64,000 bases of DNA from Chlorogloeopsis sp. ULAP01 (GTDB taxonomy: Bacteria > Cyanobacteriota > Cyanobacteriia > Cyanobacteriales > Nostocaceae), in NCBI RefSeq assembly GCF_030381805.1, contig NZ_JAUDRH010000003.1, forward strand, positions 310,001 to 374,000. Reading direction: 5' to 3'. Position 1 is the stretch's first letter, and every line of letters starts with the position of its first letter. The position numbers were made by a program, and so were the translations under genes. Shown in pieces: positions 45,360 to 53,592 of the stretch. The notes beneath the pieces are model-generated. The model saw nothing but the letters and a program-made list of their open reading frames with translations. It searched no databases and had not been told where the DNA came from.

Positions 45360-46124
45360 GTGCTGTCTACACTTATTGCTGACTTTCGCATTATATTTGA
45401 ACGTGATCCAGCTGCTCGTAACTGGCTAGAAGTATTATTTTGCTACCCCGGTTTGCAAGCTCTGCTGTTTCATCGGCTGTCTCACTGGCTCTACAATATA
45501 GGCATTCCCTTTATCCCTCGCCTGATTTCCCATATCGCTAGGTTCTTAACAGGAATTGAAATCCACCCTGGCGCTACGATTGGTAAGAGCGTCTTTATCG
45601 ACCATGGGATGGGAGTAGTGATTGGTGAAACAGCGATCATCGGAGATTATGCCCTGATTTATCAAGGTGTCACCCTCGGTGGTACTGGTAAAGAAAGCGG
45701 AAAACGGCACCCTACTTTAGGTGAAAATGTTGTAGTGGGTGCAGGAGCAAAAGTGCTGGGTAATATTCAAATTGGCAACAATGTCCGCATTGGCGCTGGC
45801 TCTGTCGTTCTCAGGGATGTACCTTCTAATTGCACTGTAGTAGGCATACCCGGTCGTATTATTTATCGTTCTGGAGTGCGGGTTGCCCCCCTAGAACACA
45901 ATAACTTACCAGATTCAGAAGCGGAAGTAATTCGCGCTTTAGTTGATCGCTTAGAATTGCTAGAACAACAAGTACAAACCTTACAAGAGCGGCAGCCAAC
46001 AACAGCAACTCCTGTTTTGGTGGGTATATTGAATTGCAACGAAGGTGACACACAAAAAAATGCTCCTGCTTGCAATATGCGAGATAAGGCAATTCAGCAA
46101 TTTCTCGATGGAGCTGGGATTTAA
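45360..46124 (+). CDS. cysE: Serine O-acetyltransferase
   Basis: Enzyme of 254 residues for the first committed step of cysteine synthesis: serine and acetyl-CoA to O-acetylserine. The helical N-terminus TLIADFRIIFERDPAARNW and hexapeptide left-handed beta-helix at about 60-165 are clear: IEIHPGATIGKSVFIDHGMG, VVIGETAIIGDYALIYQGVT, LGGTGKESGKRHPTLGENVV. The catalytic histidine is in DHGMG. The C-terminal extension beyond about 185 is longer than in E. coli CysE and carries a coiled coil (VIRALVDRLELLEQQVQTLQ). The start is GTG 45360, which agrees with family N-termini. Regulation by cysteine feedback is known for the family, not visible here. Confidence 0.96.
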   Translation: MLSTLIADFRIIFERDPAARNWLEVLFCYPGLQALLFHRLSHWLYNIGIPFIPRLISHIARFLTGIEIHPGATIGKSVFIDHGMGVVIGETAIIGDYALIYQGVTLGGTGKESGKRHPTLGENVVVGAGAKVLGNIQIGNNVRIGAGSVVLRDVPSNCTVVGIPGRIIYRSGVRVAPLEHNNLPDSEAEVIRALVDRLELLEQQVQTLQERQPTTATPVLVGILNCNEGDTQKNAPACNMRDKAIQQFLDGAGI

Positions 46125-46205
46125 GAAAGACGTGGAGAATGGGGCTGTAGGAGATGGTGAGAAAAATCTCCCTGTTCCCCGTTCTCTATTCCCTGCCTCA
46201 ATGCA

Positions 46206-46790
46206 TCAAGGATTAATAGCTTCAATCGACCATCCTTTTTGGTCATCATAGCAATAGAGACAACGGTTTTGCGGCTCTCCACGCAATTCTAAATGATCTA
46301 CTTGTATTGGCTCAAGCAACAACAAGCAAAAAATTGACAATGGCTGCATAGGATCTGGTGGAGGTGGTGCAAAGGCAGCTTGCTCCTCTATTCTTGGTTT
46401 ACCAGGATAAGGCCAAGCAAATTGTAAACGTGCTGCATCACTTAGTTTTTGCCAGGTTTTCTTGCGAGCTTCTTGCAGCGTTGGCTGAGAATTATCGCTT
46501 CCTACTAGAGTTAAGCAGCCAGTAATGCGGAATTGCTCGCGTGTGTTGGGGAAGTACCAGCAAACTTCAGCCCAAGGTTGTTGTTGAATTTGCTCGGCTT
46601 TTTCGCTGCGGGCATCGGTGATAAATTTGAGCTTGTTGGTATCTTCTAGAAAGCCGCGAAACACTACAGTACGATTAGCTGGATGCCCATTTGCCCTTAC
46701 TGTTGCTAGCTGTAAATAGCGGGCATAAACAAGGCTGCGATTTTGATGGAGAGCGCGGGCGATCGCACTTCGCCAAGGAGCCATAGACAT
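46206..46790 (-). CDS. Pyridoxamine 5'-phosphate oxidase-like FMN-binding protein (Alr4036 family)
   Basis: Protein of 194 residues with a split-barrel FMN fold. ATVRANGHPANRTVVFRGF, ITDARSEKAEQIQQQPWAEV, CWYFPNTREQFRITG and the C-terminal GWSIEAINP are typical of the cyanobacterial and plastid Alr4036/PNPOx branch. PdxH itself oxidises PNP or PMP to PLP; this branch has not been shown to do so in most cases. The gene begins three bases after the alpha/beta hydrolase gene, so they are co-transcribed. The ATG at 46790 is the start. Confidence 0.85.
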   Translation of the reverse strand: MSMAPWRSAIARALHQNRSLVYARYLQLATVRANGHPANRTVVFRGFLEDTNKLKFITDARSEKAEQIQQQPWAEVCWYFPNTREQFRITGCLTLVGSDNSQPTLQEARKKTWQKLSDAARLQFAWPYPGKPRIEEQAAFAPPPPDPMQPLSIFCLLLLEPIQVDHLELRGEPQNRCLYCYDDQKGWSIEAINP

Positions 46791-46793
46791 TGT

Positions 46794-47654
46794 TTAAAGC
46801 CCTAAAAACTCACGCATATATTCATTAACTAATTCAGGTTTTTCCTGCTGTACCCAATGGCTACAGTTGGGAATATACCTAATTTGTAAGTCTCTCACAT
46901 AGGATTCCGTACCGTAACTGAGTTCTTTTCCTAGCGCAGTATCTTTCTCTCCCCAAATCATTAACGTTGGTACTTCTAGAATGCCCCAATTCGGATTGAG
47001 TATTTTCTGTTGAAAAACATTGCGGTAATAGTTCAACATTGCTGTTAAAGCACCGCGTTTGGCTGCTGCATCTTTGTAAGTGTCAATATCTGCTTGGGTG
47101 AAAGTACTTTTGTTGACTGCCATACCTTTAAAGGCAGTTTCAATTGCTTGGTAGTCTGCCGATTGTATGAGTAATTCTGGTAGCCAAGGTAGTTGAAATA
47201 AAAACATATAAGAGCTTTTGAGCAATTGTTGAGGATTTCGCATCCCTTCACTAAATTTGGCAGGGTGAGGAATATTGAGAACAATTAATTTCTCTACCAT
47301 TTCTGGATGAGCGTAAGCAAAACACCAAGCGATCGCTCCTCCCCAATCATGCCCAACCAAAACACACTTTTCGTATCCTAATGCTCTAATTAATCCCTCA
47401 ACATCTTTAATAAATTCATCCATTACGTAAGCAGATTGTTCTTTTGGTTTATCGCTATCGTTGTAGCCACGCAAATCAACAGCAACAACCTTAAAATATT
47501 TGGCAAATTCAGGAATTTGATGCCGCCACGAATACCAAAATTCAGGAAAACCATGCAACATCAGCATTAATGGCCCTTCTCCCTGAGTGACGTAATGCAG
47601 TTTCACTCCATTGGTAATGATATAATCGTGCTTCCAAGTCACTTGTACAGACAT
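46794..47654 (-). CDS. Epoxide hydrolase-like alpha/beta hydrolase
   Basis: Hydrolase of 286 residues of the soluble epoxide hydrolase class. HGFPEFWYSWRHQIPEF (oxyanion loop, about 34), VAVDLRGYNDSDKP and the nucleophile elbow VGHDWGGAIAW (aspartate near residue 103) are clear. The acid/base pair appears as GEKDTALG (about 236) and CSHWVQQEKPELV (about 265). The cap near residue 145 has tyrosines that could position an epoxide. Aspartate as nucleophile separates it from esterases. It may act on lipid or xenobiotic epoxides or halides; the substrate is unknown. It is the first gene of the pair with the PNPOx-like gene. ATG at 47654. Confidence 0.88.
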   Translation of the reverse strand: MSVQVTWKHDYIITNGVKLHYVTQGEGPLMLMLHGFPEFWYSWRHQIPEFAKYFKVVAVDLRGYNDSDKPKEQSAYVMDEFIKDVEGLIRALGYEKCVLVGHDWGGAIAWCFAYAHPEMVEKLIVLNIPHPAKFSEGMRNPQQLLKSSYMFLFQLPWLPELLIQSADYQAIETAFKGMAVNKSTFTQADIDTYKDAAAKRGALTAMLNYYRNVFQQKILNPNWGILEVPTLMIWGEKDTALGKELSYGTESYVRDLQIRYIPNCSHWVQQEKPELVNEYMREFLGL

Positions 47655-47891
47655 AATTTATCTACCCTACTAGATAAATAATCATGAACTCTTAGTACTT
47701 CATAATAATTGAAGTTGAAGATTTTAGGCATACAAAAGTTTAGTTTTATTGTCTAATACACAATATATTTTTTATAAAAATTTCTAAAATTTCTCCTTTT
47801 TTTAGATTTAATCACGCAATTATCCCTGAGAAAGATGAAATTTGTCGGTGATTATTGCTAAAGGTATACATAATAACAAAATAAGAATAAT

Positions 47892-48707
47892 ATGGCACAA
47901 CAACTAATACATCAACCCTCAGCTTGGATAGAGCGACTCGCTAAATTTGGTTATATATCTAAAGGAGTAGTTTACGGTATTATTGGAATACTGGCATTAC
48001 AGGCGGCAACGGGAAGTGGCGGTAAAACTACCGATCCTCAAGGCGCCCTTCGAGAAATTGTCAATCAACCATTTGGTCAATTTTTACTAGCATTAGTAGC
48101 AATTGGCTTAATTGGATATGTTATTTGGCGTTTTGTAGAGGCGATAAAAGATCCAGACAATAAAGGCACGGATGCCAAAGGTTTGGCACAGCGAGCTGGT
48201 TATGCCATTAATGGTTTTATATACGCTGGGATAGCCTTCACGGCGATAAAACTTGCTCTTGGCACTGGAGGTAATGAAAATAGCAACTCTACCCAAGATT
48301 GGACAGCACGCGTACTTTCTCAACCCTTTGGTCAATGGTTAATTGGAGTTATTGGGGCATTTATAATTGGTCTAGGTTTTTATCAGTTTTATAAAGCTTT
48401 TAGTAATAAAATTCGTAAAGAACTTAATTTATCAGAATTAAGCAAAAAAGAACGAACTTGGGTAATGTTTATTTGCAAATTTGGTGCAGCAGCAAGAGGT
48501 GTTGTATTCTGCATTATTGGTTGGTTTTTAATTCAAGCAGCAACTAAATCAGATGCTAGTGAAGCTGGAGGTTTAGATCGAGCACTACAGACGCTAGCCG
48601 AGCAACCTTATGGCCCCTGGCTTTTAGGTATTGTAGCTTTAGGCTTGATTGCTTATGGCGTTTATATGGTAGTTCAGGCGCGCTACCGTCAGTTTGCCAC
48701 CAGTTAA
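47892..48707 (+). CDS. DUF1206 membrane protein
   Basis: Protein of 271 residues built from three copies of a two-helix repeat: FGYISKGVVYGIIGILALQA (about 18), AGYAINGFIYAGIAFTAIKL (about 104) and CKFGAAARGVVFCIIGWFLI (about 198), each followed by a Q-P-F/Y-G motif and another helix. DUF1206 proteins are predicted six-helix membrane proteins of unknown function found in actinobacteria and cyanobacteria. The start is ATG 47892. A terminator lies at 48735. Confidence 0.87.
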   Translation: MAQQLIHQPSAWIERLAKFGYISKGVVYGIIGILALQAATGSGGKTTDPQGALREIVNQPFGQFLLALVAIGLIGYVIWRFVEAIKDPDNKGTDAKGLAQRAGYAINGFIYAGIAFTAIKLALGTGGNENSNSTQDWTARVLSQPFGQWLIGVIGAFIIGLGFYQFYKAFSNKIRKELNLSELSKKERTWVMFICKFGAAARGVVFCIIGWFLIQAATKSDASEAGGLDRALQTLAEQPYGPWLLGIVALGLIAYGVYMVVQARYRQFATS

Positions 48708-48734
48708 GTAGGTGTACATAACTAAACGTAAAAT

Positions 48735-48769
48735 GCTTATCGCCAGAAACTAGATAGGATAAGCTTTTT
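48735..48769 (+). terminator. Terminator of the DUF1206 gene
   Basis: GCTTATC and GATAAGC pair across a 16-base loop, then TTTTTCC. It begins 28 bases after the stop codon. A low-complexity CTTCTGCCGTCTGCCTCCTG repeat follows directly. Confidence 0.75.
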
Positions 48770-48823
48770 CCTTCTGCCGTCTGCCTCCTGCCTTTTACTT
48801 ACAAAGTTTTCTGCTATTTACAC

Positions 48824-49978
48824 ATGACAATAATCGAAACACGGGGCGTTTGGCTCACAACCACCGACAGTAAAGTTCTCCGTTCACAGCAGCGTATTGC
48901 TGAAGCGATGGATTTTCTTGCCGAAACTGGATTTAATGTTGTCTTCCCCGTTGTCTGGGGTAGAGGAGCAACACTTTATCCCAGTCGAGTCATGCGACAG
49001 ACATTTGGAATTGAAATTGAGCCTTTATCTGCCGGGCGCGATCCTCTAGCGGAAATTATTGCCCAAGCGCATCGAGTTAATCTCAAAGTCATCCCTTGGT
49101 TTGAATATGGATTTGCCAGTTCCTACAAGATGAACGGCGGAGAGTTGTTAGCGAAAAAACCAGAGTGGGCTGCCCGTGACTGTCATGGTAATCTATTAGA
49201 GAAAAATGGCTTTGAGTGGTTGAACTCTCTCAACCCCGAAGTGCAGAATTTCATGTTGAATTTAATCTTGGAAGTCGTGCAAAACTACCAGGTTGACGGC
49301 ATCCAAGGGGATGATCGCTTACCTGCACTACCTTGTGAAGGTGGTTATGATCGCACAACAGTGGAACGCTACCGCCAGCAATTTGGTAAAAATCCCCCGC
49401 AAAATTCCAAAGATCCTCAATGGTTACAGTGGCGTGCTAATCTTCTCACGGAATTTTTAGCCAGCGTCTACCAATCAGTTAAAGCTGTAAACCCCAATTT
49501 ATTAATATCCATGACTCCTAATTTGCCAGATTGGGGATACCAAGAGTATTTGCAAGATTCTCGAACATGGATGGGAAGAGGTTTAGTAGATATGTTCCAT
49601 CCCCAAATTTATCGCCGTGATTTTCTCAGCTACAAAAATGAACTTAACAAGATATTAAACGAGCAGTTATTCGCTCAGATACGACCAAAGTTAACACCAG
49701 GAATTCTGATGAAAATAGGTTCCTACTGCATAAGTCCAGAACACTTGTTGCAGGCAATTAAGTATAATCGTGCTTGTGGTATTCGAGGTGAAGTATTCTT
49801 CTTTTATGAAGGGCTGCGAGAAAATAATAACGCGCTAGCAAAATTGTTGCGAAAAGGCCCTTATGCTCAATCAGCTACTTTTCCATCTCTAGCAGATTTG
49901 AATCAAGCTAGTACACCTCAAATAGTCTCTGATTCAATTTTGCAACGCGGGCTGAGGATTTTCAGAAATATTTTTTAG
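48824..49978 (+). CDS. Glycoside hydrolase family 10-like (GHL10/DUF187-type) protein
   Basis: Protein of 384 residues with a predicted (beta/alpha)8 barrel. RGVWLTTTDSKVLRSQQRIA, FNVVFPVVWGRGATLYPS, LKVIPWFEYGFA and VDGIQGDDRLPALP match GHL10, a group of glycosyl-hydrolase-like proteins. Acidic residues in WFEYG and QGDDR are candidate catalytic positions. No signal peptide is present, which is unusual since GHL10 proteins are mostly exported. The next gene begins 12 bases on. Polysaccharide or glycolipid turnover is possible but not shown. The ATG at 48824 is the start. Confidence 0.87.
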   Translation: MTIIETRGVWLTTTDSKVLRSQQRIAEAMDFLAETGFNVVFPVVWGRGATLYPSRVMRQTFGIEIEPLSAGRDPLAEIIAQAHRVNLKVIPWFEYGFASSYKMNGGELLAKKPEWAARDCHGNLLEKNGFEWLNSLNPEVQNFMLNLILEVVQNYQVDGIQGDDRLPALPCEGGYDRTTVERYRQQFGKNPPQNSKDPQWLQWRANLLTEFLASVYQSVKAVNPNLLISMTPNLPDWGYQEYLQDSRTWMGRGLVDMFHPQIYRRDFLSYKNELNKILNEQLFAQIRPKLTPGILMKIGSYCISPEHLLQAIKYNRACGIRGEVFFFYEGLRENNNALAKLLRKGPYAQSATFPSLADLNQASTPQIVSDSILQRGLRIFRNIF

Positions 49979-49990
49979 AGGGAAATAGGC

Positions 49991-50431
49991 GTGGATTATC
50001 AATTACAAGTGGAACGGGTAATCAATACTCTTAAACAAGATTTACCCACACTTTTTGAAAAAGATATTTCCTACAATATTTATACAAAAGATATATATTT
50101 TCGAGATCCAGTCAATACATTTAAAGGAAAACTCAACTATCGCATTATCTTTTGGACTTTGCGATTTCACGCGCGATTGTTTTTTACGAAAATTTACTTT
50201 GATTTACATGATGTGCATCAGTCAGCCGAAGATACAATTTTGGCAAACTGGACGGTACGTGGTGTGTTACGTCTGCCCTGGAAAGCACGTATTTTTTTCA
50301 ATGGATATTCCACATATAAACTCAATAAAGATGGTTTAATATACGAACATATCGACACTTGGGATAGAAAACCAGCAGAGATTTTGCAGCAGTTTTTTTG
50401 TAAGGGAGAAGATATGAAAAAAATTGATTAA
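49991..50431 (+). CDS. DUF2358-family protein
   Basis: Protein of 146 residues of the DUF2358 family, common to cyanobacteria and plants (plastid proteins). TLFEKDISYNIYTKDIYFRD and PVNTFKGKLNYRIIFWTLRF are family-like, followed by TWDRKP at the end. The fold is thought to resemble NTF2/SnoaL cone folds, where the pocket may bind a small molecule. The start GTG at 49991 is 12 bases after the glycosidase gene, so both are probably on one transcript. Its function is unknown. Confidence 0.85.
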   Translation: MDYQLQVERVINTLKQDLPTLFEKDISYNIYTKDIYFRDPVNTFKGKLNYRIIFWTLRFHARLFFTKIYFDLHDVHQSAEDTILANWTVRGVLRLPWKARIFFNGYSTYKLNKDGLIYEHIDTWDRKPAEILQQFFCKGEDMKKID

Positions 50432-50481
50432 AAACTGTTTCTTTGTCAGTTCATTACAACTTAGGCACGAGCAAATATTAA

Positions 50482-50540
50482 GTAGGGTGTGTTATGGCTT
50501 TAGCCTAACGCACCAAACTGTTTGGTGGTACGTTAAGTGC
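50482..50540. repeat. GGTGTGTTA / TAACGCACC repeat
   Basis: GGTGTGTTATGGCT faces AGCCTAACGCACC, then CAAACTGTTTGG forms another palindrome. This repeat type is spread through many filamentous cyanobacteria. A relative occurs at 51478-51553. Confidence 0.75.
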
Positions 50541-50650
50541 TTGACTAAAAGCAAACCCAGCACGTGGTATTTTTTCTCAAGTTATAGACTCAGCACCCCA
50601 AGACAGCTACCCTAATTGAGAGATAAATTTGACGCTGTGGTACTGGGAGT

Positions 50651-51358
50651 ATGTTATTTTTTACCTCAAGTTTTAGCCCATTGGTGGGCAATTTACTTGT
50701 CACACTGCTGACTTTTATTTATGTTTTCGGGCTAGTAGCACTGATGAATTTCTGCGTTACACGTTTTGGTTTACCGCAGGATATCAGCCGCAAAATTACA
50801 CACATTGGTGCTGGTTCAATTATTGTATTTTTACCACTTTATAACGATTTACATTGGTCTAAATATTTAAATGTTACGATTTTCGTAGTCTGGTTTATTC
50901 TTCTGCTCCAAAAAGGATTTTTTGCTAGTCCTGATGATGAAGCTGTGAAAACAATGACTCGCACGGGCGATCGCCGCGAACTTCTTAAAGGCCCGCTCTA
51001 TTTCGTAATTGTAGCAACTATTTGCGGTACACTTTGGTATAAAGCTTTTCCAGGAATTGTAGCAATGGCGAGTCTCGGTTGGGGTGATGGTTTTGCACCA
51101 ATTATCGGTTCTCGATACGGCAGATGGAAATACCAAATCTTGAGCAATAAAACTGTGGAAGGAAGCCTAGCGATGTTTATTGCTGCTTTCGTCGCCAGTA
51201 TATTTTTTGTTTGGCTAATTATACCTAGTGAATTAAATATTAACCGGATTTTGATAATTGCGTTGATTGCTACACTTGTTGAAGGACTTAGCCCCAAAGA
51301 AGTTGATAATATTTTGATTCCAGTAGCAGCGATTGCGGCAGCAAATTTTATATTTTAA
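50651..51358 (+). CDS. Phytol/farnesol kinase-like CTP-dependent membrane kinase
   Basis: Membrane protein of 235 residues with about six to seven helices. The DGFAPIIGSRYGRWKYQ region (about residue 146), NKTVEGSLAMFIAAF (about 167), and LSPKEVDNILIPV (about 215) are shared by the dolichol kinase/VTE5 group. In cyanobacteria and plants VTE5 and FOLK phosphorylate phytol or farnesol from chlorophyll breakdown for tocopherol, phylloquinone and chlorophyll synthesis. Which alcohol is used cannot be read here. Start is ATG 50651. Repeats flank it on both sides. Confidence 0.87.
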   Translation: MLFFTSSFSPLVGNLLVTLLTFIYVFGLVALMNFCVTRFGLPQDISRKITHIGAGSIIVFLPLYNDLHWSKYLNVTIFVVWFILLLQKGFFASPDDEAVKTMTRTGDRRELLKGPLYFVIVATICGTLWYKAFPGIVAMASLGWGDGFAPIIGSRYGRWKYQILSNKTVEGSLAMFIAAFVASIFFVWLIIPSELNINRILIIALIATLVEGLSPKEVDNILIPVAAIAAANFIF

Positions 51359-51440
51359 TTCAGATTAAGAGGTTATTTATAAAGTAAATATTATAGGAAT
51401 CCGATTTGATTATCGAAAAAATCTAAAGTATTTGTAGGGG

Positions 51441-51553
51441 AGGCAGTTTGCGGTGTAGATTTGCTGAGCGCAAAACTGCCGTTGTGTTAGGACGAAGCCC
51501 GTAACACACCAAGCTCTGGAGATGGTATGTTAGTGTAGCGTAACACATCCTAC
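51441..51553. repeat. Palindromic repeats after the phytol kinase gene
   Basis: GGCAGTTTGCG (51441) pairs with CGCAAAACTGCC (51469) with one bulged base; then TTGTGTTAGG, GTAACACACC, GGTATGTTAG and GTAACACATCC form the second hairpin group. No gene is supported in the 51359-51747 gap. Confidence 0.7.
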
Positions 51554-51747
51554 ATTTATTGAATAATTTATTTTTTGAAATCCCATCTTAACTGATTGCT
51601 GTTTGATTTTAGTAGATTGAGTAACCAAAAAGGTTAACTGCGTTCTCTTTTGGCTTAAATACTTCCTCATTTCGGTAAATCGCGCATTCTGAATGCGCGA
51701 TCGCACAAATAAAGCTCCCTGACTTCTTCAAGAAGTTGGGGTTCTTG

Positions 51748-52539
51748 TTACTGGCTATCTCTAAAATTTGTGTCAAGCAGAACCTTCTCATCAACTATAG
51801 GGAGGTTTTGTGTGCTTCTAATATTAATTGTGTCTGATGCCAAAATTTCTGCTGCTTCTTGCAAAAGTTCATGTTGCTCTTGTTGAATTTGGGCTAATCG
51901 TTGTTGAATTTCTGCCAGTCTTTGCTGTTTGTTATTGTGAAGTAGTTGAGCATCAGCTGGTGGTAACATCGGTAATTTATCCGTTGTGCGATCGCTTGTT
52001 ATTTTTTGAATAGTAAAACTACCAATTTTAGTAAATGATAAAAAGCTAAGTTTAATGACAGCTAAAATTAATTTGAAAGGAACTTGCACAATTGACCAAC
52101 TAGCTGTTTCAATCAAGCGTACAATTGCTTTGATGATACTCCAAATTATAGATATAGCAAATAGCAGAATAATTAAACTAATAATTGGATGATTAGTTGC
52201 CCAACCCAAGATTTCTAAAAGTCGGAGAATACCAGGGTGTTCCTTCAGCCAATCGCCCGTAGAAGCAGAAATTGCAGTTTGAATTGCTGTCGATGTTGAA
52301 CTGGGAATTTGTTCGGCAGTTTGCAATGTTTGTTCCAGAGAATTTTTAGCTTGTTCAAAATTAGTAGTAACTGTATTAATTGCGCGATCGGTTGCTTGTG
52401 TTGCTGTTTGTTTCCACGACTCGCCAACTTGCTGGGCGGAATCAGTTACAGAATTTAATTTATCGTGAAAAAAATATTTAACTTGCTGAAAGCGTTGTGA
52501 CGCTCCCTCAGTCCAATTTATGTTGATTTGAGGTGTCAT
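51748..52539 (-). CDS. Membrane protein with coiled-coil ends, function unknown
   Basis: Protein of 263 residues. The N-terminal third is a charged helical region with repeated alanine/threonine/glutamine (QVGESWKQTATQATDRAINT), like apolipoprotein-like or Yta-type coiled coils. A short amphipathic loop and a clear membrane helix follow (IISLIILLFAISIIWSIIKA, about 117-136). Then there is a second hydrophobic stretch and a long C-terminal coiled coil (QQRLAEIQQRLAQIQQEQHE). Cyanobacteria have proteins of this type, but I know no function. The ATG at 52539 is the start. Confidence 0.75.
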   Translation of the reverse strand: MTPQININWTEGASQRFQQVKYFFHDKLNSVTDSAQQVGESWKQTATQATDRAINTVTTNFEQAKNSLEQTLQTAEQIPSSTSTAIQTAISASTGDWLKEHPGILRLLEILGWATNHPIISLIILLFAISIIWSIIKAIVRLIETASWSIVQVPFKLILAVIKLSFLSFTKIGSFTIQKITSDRTTDKLPMLPPADAQLLHNNKQQRLAEIQQRLAQIQQEQHELLQEAAEILASDTINIRSTQNLPIVDEKVLLDTNFRDSQ

Positions 52540-52619
52540 ATAAATTTTGGATTTTAGATTTAGATTTTGAATTTGAAAACCTAGTTACCAGGTTGAACCT
52601 AGTAACTAGATTGAGTAGA

Positions 52620-52795
52620 AGCAGAGGTATTATCTCCCTTCGGGTACTCTAACGAGAACCCGCTTCGCGTGTACGCAGTCGCCTGCGGAGGAGGACAGTC
52701 CGTTGGAAACCCTACCAAGAGCGCTGTCTCACCGTGTCTCCGTGTCTTTTTATCCCCGCGTCTCCTTCTTTCTTGGCGAGCAATTCTACGCAATA
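52620..52795. repeat. Repeat block before the sigma factor gene
   Basis: Composed of CTCCCTTCGGGTACTC, TAACGAGAACCCGCTTCGCG, GTCGCCTGCGGAGGAGGAC and GTGTCTCCGTGTCTTTTT. The last part is widespread in filamentous cyanobacteria. It fills the divergent region between the coiled-coil and sigma genes. Confidence 0.7.
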
Positions 52796-52829
52796 CTAAG
52801 AAAAGCTTGCTTTGTTTGCTAAAACTGTT

Positions 52830-53465
52830 ATGCATCACTTGGAGGAACAATTACGTCGCTTAGTAAAAGAGGCTTGTGAATATCCAGCCGGAAATCCACA
52901 GCGTCAGAAGCGGCTTACCCAAATCATTCGTTTGGCTGCAAACAAACTCTGGAAGGAAAATACTCCATATTATCAAGATGCACTACAACAAACTTGGTTG
53001 TATTTCTGCTCAAATGTTTGTGGAGCATATGACGCCACACGTGGTTCTGTAATCACTTGGCTGAATACTTATCTGAGATGGAGATTACAAGATTTTTACC
53101 GTCAGCAGCAGGAGGACAAGACTAAAAAAGCATATCTTAATGTTAGTCAATTCATTTTTAGCGATCGCACTCAAATTTATTATCTGGAAGAAAACTTGGC
53201 TGCTCCACCGGATCTACCTCCCATTTTAGAAACTGTGAGGTTTTGGGTAGAAGAAGATATTGACGGAGAGCTGCGTAACATCCACATTCAAGGGCATCCA
53301 GAAGTGAATTGTCAGGTGTTAATTTTAAAACGTTTACCACCAGAAGTAAGTTGGAAGGAGTTATCGGCGCAATTTGGTTTATCTGTTTCTACTTTAAGCA
53401 GTTTTTATCAACGTCAATGTCTGCCGCGCCTGCGTAATTTTGCTGAGAAAGAAGGATTTTTGTAA
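52830..53465 (+). CDS. Sigma-70-like RNA polymerase sigma factor, divergent
   Basis: Protein of about 211 residues with an ECF-like layout. The sigma region 2-type sequence is ALQQTWLYFCSNVCGAYDAT with ITWLNTYLRWRLQDFYRQQQ (about 53-98); a linker of about 60 residues follows. Region 4 has WKELSAQFGLSVSTLSSFYQ and RQCLPRLRNFAEKEG (about 175-211), a good HTH. There is no zinc-finger anti-sigma gene nearby. The ATG 52830 (MHHLEEQ) is preferred over the TTG 52812; both lie close to repeat sequence, so the leader may be repeat-derived. The target promoters are unknown. Confidence 0.78.
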   Translation: MHHLEEQLRRLVKEACEYPAGNPQRQKRLTQIIRLAANKLWKENTPYYQDALQQTWLYFCSNVCGAYDATRGSVITWLNTYLRWRLQDFYRQQQEDKTKKAYLNVSQFIFSDRTQIYYLEENLAAPPDLPPILETVRFWVEEDIDGELRNIHIQGHPEVNCQVLILKRLPPEVSWKELSAQFGLSVSTLSSFYQRQCLPRLRNFAEKEGFL

Positions 53466-53532
53466 ATTTTATTACATTAAATCTTCGGTTTTGACAGGAT
53501 GTGAATTTTGCTCATACCAATTTCCTCTCACC

Positions 53533-53552
53533 AGACGTGCCATGACACGTCT
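53533..53552. repeat. AGACGTG palindrome
   Basis: AGACGTG and CACGTCT pair perfectly over a CCATGA loop. It lies between the convergent ends of the sigma gene and the hybrid kinase gene and may also affect their transcripts. Confidence 0.65.
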
Positions 53553-53592
53553 GTACATGATGTATGTGCATCGTGATTAACGTGAAATGGTA

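Noticed and set aside
48824..50431. Polysaccharide synthesis operon at the GHL10 gene
   Set aside because: Only the DUF2358 gene follows; no glycosyltransferase or exporter gene is present.
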